Shown: in pieces, positions 7,325-15,686 of the stretch
Layout: each line of letters starts with the position of its first letter
How positions within the stretch are numbered: position 1 is the stretch's first letter
From: Hallerella sp963660435
GTDB taxonomy: Bacteria > Fibrobacterota > Fibrobacteria > Fibrobacterales > Fibrobacteraceae
DNA length: 20,016 nt
Direction: 5' to 3'
Assembly: GCA_963660435.1 (NCBI GenBank)
Contig: CAVKYI010000036.1
Location: forward strand, 1-20,016
Notes under the pieces: model-generated
What the model was told of the DNA's origin: nothing
Databases searched by the model: none
What the model saw: the letters and a program-made list of their open reading frames with translations, nothing else
Made by a program: the position numbers and the translations under genes

Positions 7325-8089
7325 ATGAACGATCCGATTCTTTCCATCCGCCACTTGCGACGCGAATTCAAGATGGGCGACGAAACGGTCCACGCGCTCC
7401 GCGGCGTGAGCTTTGACGTGCATCCGGGCGAATTCGTCACCATCATGGGAACGAGCGGTTCCGGCAAGAGCACGATGCTGAACATTCTGGGCTGCATGGA
7501 CAAGCCCACATCCGGCGAATACATTCTCGACGGCGAACACATCGAAAAGATGAAGCCCGATTCGCTGGCGAATATCCGCAGCCACAAGCTCGGATTCGTC
7601 TTCCAGAGCTACAACCTGCTCGCCCGAACCTCGGCAATCGAAAACGTCGAGCTTCCCCTTCTGTACAATTCGAAAGTCTCCTCGGAAGAACGCCGGGAAC
7701 GCGCCATCAAGGCGCTAGAACGAGTCGGTCTCCAAGGCCGTCTGAACCATCTGCCGAACCAGCTTTCGGGCGGTCAGCAACAGCGCGTCGCCATTGCGAG
7801 GGCTCTTGTAAACGATCCGGTCATCATTCTCGCCGACGAGGCGACGGGAAACCTCGACACCCGAACCAGCTACGAAATCATGGAAATCTTCCAGGAGCTG
7901 AATTCCCGCGGAAAGACCATCGTATTCGTCACCCACGAACCGGATATCGCGACTTTTTCAAGCCGCACGATCCTTCTCCGCGACGGGCAGATCAAGCGCG
8001 ACACGAAAAACGAAAACATCCAGAACGCGCACGAGGCGTTTCTCGCGCTTCCGCCGCCCGAGACTTTTGACGACGAGGCTTCCGCATGA
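7325..8089 (+). CDS. ABC transporter ATP-binding protein, MacB/LolD type
   Basis: The 254-residue ATPase has Walker A GTSGSGKST (42-50), Q-loop Q94, signature LSGGQQQR (147-154), Walker B VIILADEA (D171, E172), D-loop NLD and H-loop H204. The segment LNILGCMDKPTSGEYILDG is typical of the MacB/LolD/FtsE group, which energises export or extraction of peptides, antibiotics or lipoproteins rather than uptake. Its stop overlaps the start of the permease gene by 4 nt (ATGA), so the two are translationally coupled. A GAAAGAAGG site precedes the ATG. Enterobacterial MacB fuses ATPase and permease in one chain; here they are separate, and no MacA-like adaptor or TolC-like channel lies in the window. 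The substrate is unknown. Confidence 0.92.
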   Translation: MNDPILSIRHLRREFKMGDETVHALRGVSFDVHPGEFVTIMGTSGSGKSTMLNILGCMDKPTSGEYILDGEHIEKMKPDSLANIRSHKLGFVFQSYNLLARTSAIENVELPLLYNSKVSSEERRERAIKALERVGLQGRLNHLPNQLSGGQQQRVAIARALVNDPVIILADEATGNLDTRTSYEIMEIFQELNSRGKTIVFVTHEPDIATFSSRTILLRDGQIKRDTKNENIQNAHEAFLALPPPETFDDEASA

Positions 8090-9300
8090 GTCCGATTACC
8101 TTGTTCAAAATCGCGTTCCGGGCACTTCTCCGAAACAGGATGCGGACATTTCTTTCCGTTCTCGGAATCGTCATCGGCGTCGCCGCGGTCATCACGATGG
8201 TCGCCATGGGCGAAGGCTCCAAGCAATCCATCAAGCAGAAAATCACGGCGATGGGAACGAACGCGATTACCATCATGCCGAACGTTTCCAAGAAAGGCGG
8301 TGTCCAGCTCGACGCGAGCTCCTCGACACAAACTCTCGAAGAAGCGGACGTTTTCGCCCTCCGCGAAAAGGCGCATTACATCAACGGCGTTTCCCCGGTT
8401 GTCACCGCATCCGGGCAGGCGATTGTCGGAAACAAGAACGAAGCGGTCTCCCTCACCGGCATAAGCAGCGACTACCTCAAGATTCGGAACTACGAAATCG
8501 ACAAAGGCGTGATGTTCGACGACAGGACGGACCGCATGGCGAAAGTCTGCGTCATCGGGCAGACGGTCGTATCGACGCTTTTCCCGGACACGGACCCCAT
8601 CGGAAAGACGCTCCGCTACAAGAACATTCCCCTCAAGGTCATCGGAACGCTCAAGGCAAAGGGCACGAGCGATTTCGGGCAGGACCAGGACGAAGTGATC
8701 CTCACGCCATACCAGACGGTGATGAAACGCTTTAACGCGACAACGGACATTCGGACGATTTATGCGAATTCCATCGGAGAAGGCTACGCATCGAAGGCGA
8801 GCGAGGAAATCCTCCAGATTCTCAAGGAACGCCGCTCGTGGAAAGGCGAGACGGAACCGTTCCGCGTCCGCACCCAGGAAGAGATGATCGAGATGATCAC
8901 GAGCACTTCGGACTTGCTGTCGCTTGTCCTCACGGCGATTGCCGGGATAAGCCTGCTCGTCGGCGGCATCGGCATCATGAACATCATGTATGTTTCCGTC
9001 ACCGAGCGCACGCGGGAAATCGGGCTTCGGATGGCTATCGGGGCGAAAGGTCGCGACGTTCTGCTCCAGTTCCTATTCGAATCGGTCATGATCAGCCTGC
9101 TCGGCGGTATCCTCGGAATCCTCTTGGGCGTTCTGGCGACGACAATCGTCAAGACGGCTTTGAATTGGCCGATGAGAATCACCGCGATGAGCGTCATCGC
9201 GAGCTTTGGCGTATGCTTCGCCACGGGCGTTTTCTTCGGCTGGTATCCGGCGAGAAAAGCCTCTCGGCTCGACCCCATCGAAGCGTTGCGGTTTGAATAG
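8086..9300 (+). CDS. ABC transporter permease, MacB/FtsX type
   Basis: The 404-residue product has the MacB-like permease layout. TM1 is at about 21-41 (FLSVLGIVIGVAAVITMVAM), followed by a large periplasmic domain (about 45-270). TM2 is about 277-300, TM3 about 327-352 and TM4 about 365-386. Family hallmarks are the N-terminal RALLRNRMRTFLSVLGIVIG, the VGGIGIMNIMYVSVTERTREIGLRMAIGA stretch after TM2 with its EIGLRMAIGA coupling helix, and the C-terminal PARKASRLDPIEALRFE. These transporters transmit ATPase motion to the periplasm (mechanotransmission). The gene overlaps the ATPase gene by 4 nt. A fragment of it, with its 3' flank, is repeated at 19754-19962. Confidence 0.93.
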   Translation: MSPITLFKIAFRALLRNRMRTFLSVLGIVIGVAAVITMVAMGEGSKQSIKQKITAMGTNAITIMPNVSKKGGVQLDASSSTQTLEEADVFALREKAHYINGVSPVVTASGQAIVGNKNEAVSLTGISSDYLKIRNYEIDKGVMFDDRTDRMAKVCVIGQTVVSTLFPDTDPIGKTLRYKNIPLKVIGTLKAKGTSDFGQDQDEVILTPYQTVMKRFNATTDIRTIYANSIGEGYASKASEEILQILKERRSWKGETEPFRVRTQEEMIEMITSTSDLLSLVLTAIAGISLLVGGIGIMNIMYVSVTERTREIGLRMAIGAKGRDVLLQFLFESVMISLLGGILGILLGVLATTIVKTALNWPMRITAMSVIASFGVCFATGVFFGWYPARKASRLDPIEALRFE

Positions 9301-9321
9301 ACGGTTTCTGGGGAGCGATAT

Positions 9322-9349
9322 TTTACAAATCCGTCCTTAATTATATATA
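9322..9349 (+). promoter_or_regulatory. Candidate promoter of the AT-rich three-gene operon
   Basis: TTTACA (9322-9327) is followed 16-18 nt later by an A/T box with overlapping TATATA matches (9344-9349). It resembles a sigma-70 type promoter and lies 73-100 nt before the 1251-residue gene. The region is very AT-rich, so chance matches are likely. Confidence 0.4.
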
Positions 9350-9363
9350 TTTGTTTCGTTAAA

Positions 9364-9385
9364 AACGGCTTTTTACAAAGCTGTT
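9364..9385. other. Hairpin in the leader of the AT-rich operon
   Basis: AACGGCTTT (9364-9372) pairs with AAAGCTGTT (9377-9385): nine pairs, one a G-T wobble, closed by a TTAC tetraloop. No T-run follows on the plus strand (an A-run follows instead), so it is a poor terminator for the permease gene. It lies 36 nt before the ATG at 9422, within the probable leader, and could affect mRNA stability or translation. Confidence 0.45.
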
Positions 9386-9421
9386 GCAACAAAAAAAACA
9401 ATATTTTGCGAAAATTACCAG

Positions 9422-12400
9422 ATGAAAAAAGTTATTGCCTGTTGCTTAGTTGCTATTGCGTCAGCTGTTGCAGCCCCATATTCTCCAAACCCAGATGCGG
9501 GAATGGTTTCTGTATCTATGGATGAAGCAAGCTTGCAGAATTTGCTTTCAGTCTATGAAAATGTGGGGTATCATGATCTCAAATTAACAGGCAAATTAAA
9601 TGAGGTCGAACAAATTAAGAGAATTAATGAATTTTATTTGTACAATTTTCAAATAGGATTAAGACAGGATAATATTGACTTTCAGTTGGATGGAACGATT
9701 GATGCTAACGCCCAAAAGAAAATTTTAGGAGCCCATTTTTATCCCCATGTAAAAACAAAGGGAATTGACGCCTCGGCAAAAGTTTTTCTGAAAGATTTTG
9801 GTGTAACAAACGATGATAATATTCATTTAAATGTTTGTCTATCTGAAGTAGAAACTGATGTTTCAAAGATTTCGTACGGATATAATTTTATATTAGAAGA
9901 AATGGCGAAAGCTTGGGGGGATGATTTTATCAATTCGGCAGTCAAAGATGCTGTGGATGAAGCTGTTTTATTAGAAAGTCAAGGGACCGACTGCATCGAT
10001 ATTACAAACTATGTGACCTTAGGTTACCCTAAATTTCTCTCTCCAATCGGAATCCAGCATTCGGGAGCAAAGGTCAAGAATGAAAAAATCTTGGCTTACG
10101 GCTGTCCTGTTCCCAAAACAACGATTGGAGATGTTGTTGTGATTGGCGATGGTCCCTGCGAAACGGTCGAGTATAAAGTTACCGTGCATACCGCGGAAGA
10201 TATAGACAATGCAGGAACGGGTTCCAAGATAACCTTGTCTCTGTGTGGAGACGATGTTTCTGGAAATAAAAGATGCTTAAAGAAAGAATTGGATGGGGGG
10301 ACGGGAAAAGGCGATAAAGCCTTTTTGAATCTGGAAAGTTCGTCTGCATTGATCAAAAATTTATCTCTAACTCTAGAAAGCGACAATACAGGGAAGAAGC
10401 CTGGTTGGTATGTTGATTCGGTTAGCGTTGATATGGTTCTTCCGAATCATCGCACTTTTCATTACTGGTTTCCGATGCATACGTGGATTGGAGGTTCAAG
10501 TCCTAGCTCGTACACTTTTAACCAACGGGAGAATCTTCAAGTCTATACATTTTCCATTGAAACAGGAGACCAGTCCCGTTTTAATCATGCCGGTACAAAT
10601 GCCAATGTTTCAGTGGATATTTGCGATGTAAACAATGAATGTCTTTCGTTTAATTTGGACAAAGACGGCCATGATGATTTTGAAAAAGGGTCTATCAGTA
10701 CATATACGGTATTTTCTTCCAAGAAATTGGCGGAGGTGAAAAGTTTAACTCTGCATCATTCCAACTCGGGAAGCCATCCCGGATGGTATGTTCAAGACGT
10801 CCAGTATCAGCATTATTCATTTCCAGAGAATATAGACCATTCCTTGAAAAATGGGCAAGGTTTTATGTTTCGCCAATGGCTTGCCGAAGGCGAAACGAAA
10901 GGAGCTTACTATACCACTTGGAAATCAAACGATATTTCCGCAACACGTTATGTAAAGGATAATTATGGGTATAATGTTGTCGTCAAGACAAAAAGCGGAG
11001 GGGCTTCGGGAACAGATGCCGATATTATTTTAACATTGGAAGGATGTTCTGGCGAAATAGAGCAATTCAATTTAAATGACGACAGAAATAATTTTGAAAA
11101 AGGCGATAGAGATGACTTTCGGCTTTCAGGAATTAAAAATCTAAAAGGGATAAAAAAAGTTTCCTTATATAATGATGGTTCTGGGGATGGACCGGGTTGG
11201 GATCCGGAGTATATATCAATTGTTCCCGTCTCCTTTTATGGAAACAGCATTCTTGGATATTATCAAAATCCGGAAAATGGCTTTGAAATCGGAACGTATA
11301 ATAAGTCATATTATCATACATTTGAAAATGCAATCGGCAAAAAATCAACCTGGACTTCAGAAGAGCTTGAATGCCCCGACATTCAAAAACCATCGATTCT
11401 TCCTGCTGCACCGATTGTTCATCCCGGCGATTATATAAAACTATATGGAATAAATTTGAATGAAAATCAGGACATCACGATAAAACTGGCAAAGGATATT
11501 AAACCGGTCCAAGTAACTAGAGATTTTGCCATCTTCCATATTCCTGAAGACACGCCTTTGAAAGATTATGTGGGTGAGTACGAGAACGGTCAAGCCGTTG
11601 GCACCGTGTTCATTGACGGAATGGTTCAATTTGTATATATCCTTGTACGCGGAGAAAAGCCTGTTTTGGATGGCATCGCAATTTCAATTGCAGAACCTGG
11701 CGACGCTTTTGAAGCGTCTATGCGCAACATTTCTGACTCGTCAAAATTCTATCTGGGAGATGTTCCTCTAAAAACATTGTCTCTATCCCAAAAAGGCGTT
11801 TACTTACAAGTTCCGAAGAATATGGAAAATGGAGTTTACAGATTTAGAGCGGAATCCAATGGTTGGAATGTCGTTTACGATGAAACAATTGAAATTGTAA
11901 AATCGCTTGTTCCGCATATATCGTCAATATCAGAAAAAGTTGTCTATATAGGTCAATTAGTCAATATCTATGGGAAAAACTTTGGCAACGATTTGAAATC
12001 CGTAAAAGTCTTGGTTGGCGATAAAGAAGCCAAAATCAGCTCCCTGAACAATGAAAAGATTATGATTCAAATTCCTTCAGGCGTTTCCGGGAAAGACATT
12101 CCCATTCAAGTTGTTCGTGAAGAAATTCCTGCTCCAGAAACCTTGGTGGTTGAAATTAAAGGTTTTCCGTGGTTTATGTCGTTTGATGACGTTGAACACT
12201 CTTGGAAATGCGACAATGCAACTCTTCTTTATGACGATTCTGTAAAGTATGGAGACTTCGGCTATTCGTTAAAAATTCATGGTGATGGCTACAAATCCAT
12301 CGTTTCTCCGGTATTCAATACATACGAACTGGGAGCTATATCGAATGAATTGCTGCTGGATGTATGGATTCCCGAAAATCAAATAAACCCGTATTGGTAT

Positions 12401-13177
12401 GGCGATGTGCAGATGAGCATAAATATCCCTGCGGCAGGGCTTTACAATGTCTGGTTGGGACAGGTCTTGTTGACCGGCTTACCGCCGGGTTGGAACACTC
12501 TTTCGTTTAAACTGAACCAAAATGTTTACAACGCATTTGCCGGAGATTATCCTAACGCAACGTTCTCAATCATATTGAATGCAAATCAAAATTCGGAAGA
12601 TTTTCGCATCGATAACCTGCGATTCGGAGGCAATGTTAAAATTCGTACAACAGAGCACGTTGTTGCAGGCAGTGTTTTGGATGTCCATTCTGCCAATTTC
12701 ATGTCGTTTGACAATATCAATGATTGGCGTTCGAATGGACGGGAACTTTTGTTTGTTGAATCTCCAAAGATTCAGGGCTTAGGGGCGACAGGTGTGATGG
12801 CTTCCGGCTATACAGAAATCCAAAGTTGTTCATTTATTCCTTCTGAATTAGAGTACATATCCAATGTCATTTCATTGGATGTATATGTGCCAAATCCTCA
12901 GCCAAATGAATATTGGGTTGGCGATATTGGACTGAGTCTAAGTTGCCCGGATAACGGAATCTATTCGATGCATTTGGGAAGCGCTGACTTAACGCATATG
13001 TTTCGGGAAGAATATAACAATGTACAGTTTACAATACCTAATGAAGTCGTTGCTGTACTTCGCAATGGTGCTAGAGAGTGTTCGTTTTCGATATATTTGA
13101 ATGTAAATAATGGAGCGGGCACATTTCTGCTTGACAATATGGGTTTTATCAATATTCTTGAAGTAGCGGGTAGGTAG
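9422..13177 (+). CDS. Large secreted protein with three PLAT-like domains, IPT/TIG-like domains and C-terminal beta-sandwich repeats
   Basis: This 1251-residue product begins with a Sec signal peptide (MKKVIACCLVAIASAVAAPY, cleavage probably near 18). The N-terminal module (about 25-230) shares VSVxM...LxNxL..Y...HD with the next gene's product. Three PLAT/LH2-like domains follow at about 250-355, 372-490 and 516-610. Each has an AGTGSKITL, AGTNANVSV or SGTDADIIL strand, and KPGWYVDSV, HPGWYVQDV or GPGWDPEYI near its end; PLAT domains bind lipids or proteins. IPT/TIG-like folds appear near 656-745 and 830-912. The C-terminus has two related sandwich units (about 915-1070 and 1092-1245: FMSFDDVEHSW/FMSFDNINDW, YWYGDVQMSI/YWVGDIGLSL, FRIDNLRF/FLLDNMGF). 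No catalytic motif, LPXTG or type IX sorting domain is evident. Base composition is far AT-richer than the flanks. The domain calls are by eye; binding or adhesion is inferred. Confidence 0.85.
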   Translation: MKKVIACCLVAIASAVAAPYSPNPDAGMVSVSMDEASLQNLLSVYENVGYHDLKLTGKLNEVEQIKRINEFYLYNFQIGLRQDNIDFQLDGTIDANAQKKILGAHFYPHVKTKGIDASAKVFLKDFGVTNDDNIHLNVCLSEVETDVSKISYGYNFILEEMAKAWGDDFINSAVKDAVDEAVLLESQGTDCIDITNYVTLGYPKFLSPIGIQHSGAKVKNEKILAYGCPVPKTTIGDVVVIGDGPCETVEYKVTVHTAEDIDNAGTGSKITLSLCGDDVSGNKRCLKKELDGGTGKGDKAFLNLESSSALIKNLSLTLESDNTGKKPGWYVDSVSVDMVLPNHRTFHYWFPMHTWIGGSSPSSYTFNQRENLQVYTFSIETGDQSRFNHAGTNANVSVDICDVNNECLSFNLDKDGHDDFEKGSISTYTVFSSKKLAEVKSLTLHHSNSGSHPGWYVQDVQYQHYSFPENIDHSLKNGQGFMFRQWLAEGETKGAYYTTWKSNDISATRYVKDNYGYNVVVKTKSGGASGTDADIILTLEGCSGEIEQFNLNDDRNNFEKGDRDDFRLSGIKNLKGIKKVSLYNDGSGDGPGWDPEYISIVPVSFYGNSILGYYQNPENGFEIGTYNKSYYHTFENAIGKKSTWTSEELECPDIQKPSILPAAPIVHPGDYIKLYGINLNENQDITIKLAKDIKPVQVTRDFAIFHIPEDTPLKDYVGEYENGQAVGTVFIDGMVQFVYILVRGEKPVLDGIAISIAEPGDAFEASMRNISDSSKFYLGDVPLKTLSLSQKGVYLQVPKNMENGVYRFRAESNGWNVVYDETIEIVKSLVPHISSISEKVVYIGQLVNIYGKNFGNDLKSVKVLVGDKEAKISSLNNEKIMIQIPSGVSGKDIPIQVVREEIPAPETLVVEIKGFPWFMSFDDVEHSWKCDNATLLYDDSVKYGDFGYSLKIHGDGYKSIVSPVFNTYELGAISNELLLDVWIPENQINPYWYGDVQMSINIPAAGLYNVWLGQVLLTGLPPGWNTLSFKLNQNVYNAFAGDYPNATFSIILNANQNSEDFRIDNLRFGGNVKIRTTEHVVAGSVLDVHSANFMSFDNINDWRSNGRELLFVESPKIQGLGATGVMASGYTEIQSCSFIPSELEYISNVISLDVYVPNPQPNEYWVGDIGLSLSCPDNGIYSMHLGSADLTHMFREEYNNVQFTIPNEVVAVLRNGARECSFSIYLNVNNGAGTFLLDNMGFINILEVAGR

Positions 13178-13181
13178 CAAG

Positions 13182-14174
13182 ATGATAAAGAGAGTATTGC
13201 TGACAATAGCCACCACAGTTGTCGTTCTTTTTGCCTCTGATTATGAAAAAGAGCAAAGTAAATTGGTCTCTGTTAAAATGCAGACTCGGGTTGGAGAAGC
13301 GGCGATAAATAATGTTCTCATGTCTTACTTTGGCGGAAAGCATGATATCCTTGTAAAGGATAGAGGAAGTATTGGATTAGACATAAAAGATATCGGTATC
13401 GATATTCAGGGAAATAGCGAAATTGTTTTTGGATATGACATGACAATTGTGTACGATTTCAAACCGGATAAGCCCGATATTCGCATCAATGGAAACTTTC
13501 CGATTAACGGCGCAATTTCCACAAAAGTTGTAAAACAAGCCGCGGACGATGTTGCAGAGAAGACGGAAAATGCGATAGCCGTGTTGTTAGATTTGAATCG
13601 AGCTATTGAAGAAATGCTTGTCAAGCATGGCATAGACGAAACACCAGTCATATCCGCGATAAAGAATTTTTTTGAAAAAAAAGGAAAACAAGTTGACGGC
13701 AAAATTGAATTATGGCGACAAAACTGCAGTACATTGTTAAATGCCTATGTGGATAAAACTGAAAATGTATTGGATTTAAAAATTTTAGATATAAAACTAA
13801 ATTTAACCTTGAATGATGATAGCGTGATAATTGATTTTGAGGCAAAGGTTCAATCTGAAAAACAGTTTTTTAGATTGGATGGCTGGGTAGAAAATCCCGA
13901 TAAATTACATATTGTGTCTAATAAGGAATTTCAAGTAACAAAAGTTAATTATCGGCTGTTGCCGAGTCGTTCCATGACAATTGGTTCGGTCTTGAGGTCG
14001 TGTAGAAATATCCCGCTTGAAATAAAAAAGGATTTTGATCTTTACGAAATATGCGAAGAAGAACCAACGTCGATAAAATATTCGATTGAACTTCGTGATT
14101 TTTTTATGGATATAACCGTTAAAACAAAGCATGGTGGAATTATAACAATTGAAAAGATGTTGGATGGGAAATAG
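13182..14174 (+). CDS. Secreted protein of unknown function, related to the N-terminus of the upstream PLAT protein
   Basis: The 330-residue product has a signal peptide (MIKRVLLTIATTVVVLFASD, cleavage near 18-19). It then opens KLVSVKMQTRVGEAAINNVL, MSYFGGKHDI, matching the upstream protein's MVSVSMDEASLQNLLSVYEN, VGYHDL. Alternating beta-strand-like segments flank one helical stretch (about 115-175). The elongated strand pattern is reminiscent of lipid-binding tubular folds, but I would not claim that family. Only two Cys pairs of possible disulfides are seen (one in NCSTLL, one near the end in SCRN and YEICEE). It starts 4 nt after the preceding stop with a GGTAGG site and lies 5 nt before the next gene, so all three are one operon. 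AT-rich like its partners. Confidence 0.8.
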   Translation: MIKRVLLTIATTVVVLFASDYEKEQSKLVSVKMQTRVGEAAINNVLMSYFGGKHDILVKDRGSIGLDIKDIGIDIQGNSEIVFGYDMTIVYDFKPDKPDIRINGNFPINGAISTKVVKQAADDVAEKTENAIAVLLDLNRAIEEMLVKHGIDETPVISAIKNFFEKKGKQVDGKIELWRQNCSTLLNAYVDKTENVLDLKILDIKLNLTLNDDSVIIDFEAKVQSEKQFFRLDGWVENPDKLHIVSNKEFQVTKVNYRLLPSRSMTIGSVLRSCRNIPLEIKKDFDLYEICEEEPTSIKYSIELRDFFMDITVKTKHGGIITIEKMLDGK

Positions 14175-14179
14175 CGGCA

Positions 14180-14713
14180 ATGAACCTAAAGAAAATTGTA
14201 GTAGCATTCTTTTTTGCCGTTTCATGTAATTTAAGTTTTGGCTATGAAATGACTTCGCCTCAATCAACGGAAGTAGATAGCGCCAAGATATATTATGACT
14301 TGATTGCGGAAGAAAATTACCAGGCGTACTCTAGGCCAAATGTGATTGGAATGATTGCAGGGGGAAGTTTGACTGTTGTGGGGGCTGCTCTTGTCGGATT
14401 CGGACTGTACGCTATATTAGATGTATCAACCCCTCCAACCTTTGACGATGCTCTTGGTAGAGTTATTGGCGGATTATTCATTGGTGCTTCCATCCCTTTT
14501 CTTGGCGTGGGCGTTCCTGTTCTTTCGTACAACACTTACAAGTATATTGTCCATAAAGGCCATGCCAATAAACGCGATGAATACCAAGCTGCGCTCAATC
14601 GTTATAAATTGCGAAAGCGTGGCGGCGAATCCGGTGCGTTGCAGCTGATGATTTTCCCCGAGCTCAATTTTATTGAAAGGCGGGGTGGGGTAAATGCGGT
14701 TGTCTTGTTTTAG
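14180..14713 (+). CDS. Small exported membrane protein of unknown function
   Basis: The 177-residue product has a signal peptide (MNLKKIVVAFFFAVSCNLSF plus GYE) and then a short polar part. Two glycine-rich hydrophobic segments follow (about 55-78, IGMIAGGSLTVVGAALVGFGLYAI, and about 92-115, VIGGLFIGASIPFLGVGVPVL), then a basic tail ending GGVNAVVLF. Such proteins often sit in or at a membrane, and here it may anchor or help export the two preceding secreted proteins. A purine-rich ribosome-binding stretch (GATGGGAAATAG) overlaps the previous stop. I do not recognise the family. It is the last gene before a terminator. Confidence 0.78.
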   Translation: MNLKKIVVAFFFAVSCNLSFGYEMTSPQSTEVDSAKIYYDLIAEENYQAYSRPNVIGMIAGGSLTVVGAALVGFGLYAILDVSTPPTFDDALGRVIGGLFIGASIPFLGVGVPVLSYNTYKYIVHKGHANKRDEYQAALNRYKLRKRGGESGALQLMIFPELNFIERRGGVNAVVLF

Positions 14714-14727
14714 GGATGGCAAAGTCT

Positions 14728-14753
14728 TAATTCAAGCGAAGAATTGATTTTTT
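14728..14753 (+). terminator. Rho-independent terminator of the AT-rich operon
   Basis: TAATTC (14728-14733) pairs with GAATTG (14741-14746, with one T-G wobble) around a 7-nt loop, and six T residues follow (14748-14753). It lies 14 nt after the last stop of the operon. The stem is AT-rich and weak, but position and T-run fit. Confidence 0.6.
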
Positions 14754-14787
14754 ATATCGCTTCACATTCCGCCTAAAATTTAAATCC

Positions 14788-14808
14788 TATATTATGAACA
14801 ATCAGAGG
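14788..14808 (+). promoter_or_regulatory. -10 element and ribosome-binding site of divIVA
   Basis: CTATATTAT (14787-14795) repeats exactly the nonamer seen before the 3392 gene. AGAGG (14804-14808) lies 8 nt before the ATG at 14817. No convincing -35 box is found at standard spacing; TTCACA (14761-14766) is too far. Confidence 0.5.
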
Positions 14809-14816
14809 TTTACTTT

Positions 14817-15311
14817 ATGGAACTCACGCCGCTCGACATCCGCAACCAGACCTTTCACACCAAGCGCTTTGGCGGTTACGCCCCCGAAGAAGTCAAGGCC
14901 TTTTTGGAAACGGCGGCGAAGTCGTTCGAAGAACTCGGACGCAAGCGAACCGAACTAACGGAACGCCTGAAAATCGCCGAGGAACGCGTCAATTACTACA
15001 AGCAAATCGAAAAGACGATTCAAGATGCGGCGGTCACGATGCAGCGCACGATGGAAGAAATCAAGCGCAACGCCGAAAAGGAAGGCGAACTGATTGTCGC
15101 CGAGGCAAAGACGCGCGCTCAGCGCGAAGTCGAAAACACGAAGCGCGAAGCGGAATCGCTCCGATCCGAAATCGAGCAGTTGAAGCTGCTCCGTACCAAT
15201 TACTTTATCCGCATCCGCGCGATGGTCAAGAGCCAGTCGGAACTTCTCGCCGCGATGGAAAGGGAGCAGGCGCCGGAAATTCCGGAATCCCGCGAACCGG
15301 TCGTCCTCTGA
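14817..15311 (+). CDS. DivIVA-domain coiled-coil protein
   Basis: The 164-residue product opens with a DivIVA/GpsB-type N-terminal domain: LTPLDIRNQTFHTKRFGGYAPEEVKAFLETAAKSFEEL (about 3-40). A long coiled coil (about 40-140), rich in Glu, Lys and Arg, follows. DivIVA proteins bind negatively curved membrane through the N-terminal domain and recruit cell division, growth-pole or chromosome partners. In Gram-negative bacteria with DivIVA-like proteins the role is less studied. Length is normal for a short member. The DUF167 gene starts 3 nt after the stop, so they form an operon. GC content is back at backbone level, in contrast to the gene 100 nt upstream. Confidence 0.9.
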   Translation: MELTPLDIRNQTFHTKRFGGYAPEEVKAFLETAAKSFEELGRKRTELTERLKIAEERVNYYKQIEKTIQDAAVTMQRTMEEIKRNAEKEGELIVAEAKTRAQREVENTKREAESLRSEIEQLKLLRTNYFIRIRAMVKSQSELLAAMEREQAPEIPESREPVVL

Positions 15312-15314
15312 TCG

Positions 15315-15533
15315 ATGAAAATTCAGGTCAAGGTTCACGCCCGAAGCAAGCGGGAAGGGATCGTGCCGCAACCCGACGGTTCCTACAAGGTCGATGTCAA
15401 GGCTCCCCCGGTCGAAGGCAAGGCGAACGAAGCCGTCTGCAAGGTTCTCGCCGAATTTTTCAAAAAGCCCAAAAGCTCGGTCCGCGTCGTCCAGGGAGCG
15501 ACGAACAGCCGAAAAGTCGTCGAAGTGGATTAA
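15315..15533 (+). CDS. DUF167 (UPF0235, YggU-like) protein
   Basis: The 72-residue product matches the whole DUF167 fold: VKVHARSKREGI at the start, the diagnostic VKAPPVEGKANEAV (about 28-41), LAEFFKKPKSSVRVVQGATNSRKVVEV at the end. The family is widespread, has a small alpha/beta fold, and no assigned biochemical function. It is often next to DivIVA/Sep-type or YggT genes in many bacteria, consistent with its position 3 nt after the divIVA stop. The start ATG is close to the usual family start. Confidence 0.92.
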   Translation: MKIQVKVHARSKREGIVPQPDGSYKVDVKAPPVEGKANEAVCKVLAEFFKKPKSSVRVVQGATNSRKVVEVD

Positions 15534-15536
15534 GCG

Positions 15537-15569
15537 GAGCTTAGCTGAGAGAACTTAGAGCTTAGAGTT
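15537..15569 (-). repeat. CTAAGCTC-type repeat module, inverse orientation
   Basis: Read on the minus strand, it starts AACTCTAAG and ends CTAAGCTC, as does the module at 100-126. It starts 4 nt after the DUF167 stop. It is a short, degenerate repeat. Confidence 0.5.
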
Positions 15570-15594
15570 GCAAAGCGGGCTGCTTGGCCTACCC

Positions 15595-15682
15595 GGCCTG
15601 GGGCAAGGTAGGGGGACCTTTCCGAGTTGCGAAGGCCAAGGTCCCCCTTCCTTGCATCCACCCCCAGGGCCACGCTTTTTTT
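15595..15682 (+). terminator. Long stem-loop with T-run, probable terminator or structured RNA
   Basis: An inner stem pairs GCAAGG-T-AGGGGGACCTT (15603-15620) with AAGGTCCCCCT-T-CCTTGC (15638-15655), 17 of 18 positions, around a 17-nt loop. An outer arm GGCCTGGGG (15595-15603) can pair with CCCCAGGGCC (15662-15671) allowing one bulge. Seven T residues (15676-15682) follow after 4 nt. It lies about 60 nt past the DUF167 stop, so termination of the divIVA operon fits, though the stem is much longer than usual terminators. Confidence 0.55.
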
Positions 15683-15686
15683 AGAG

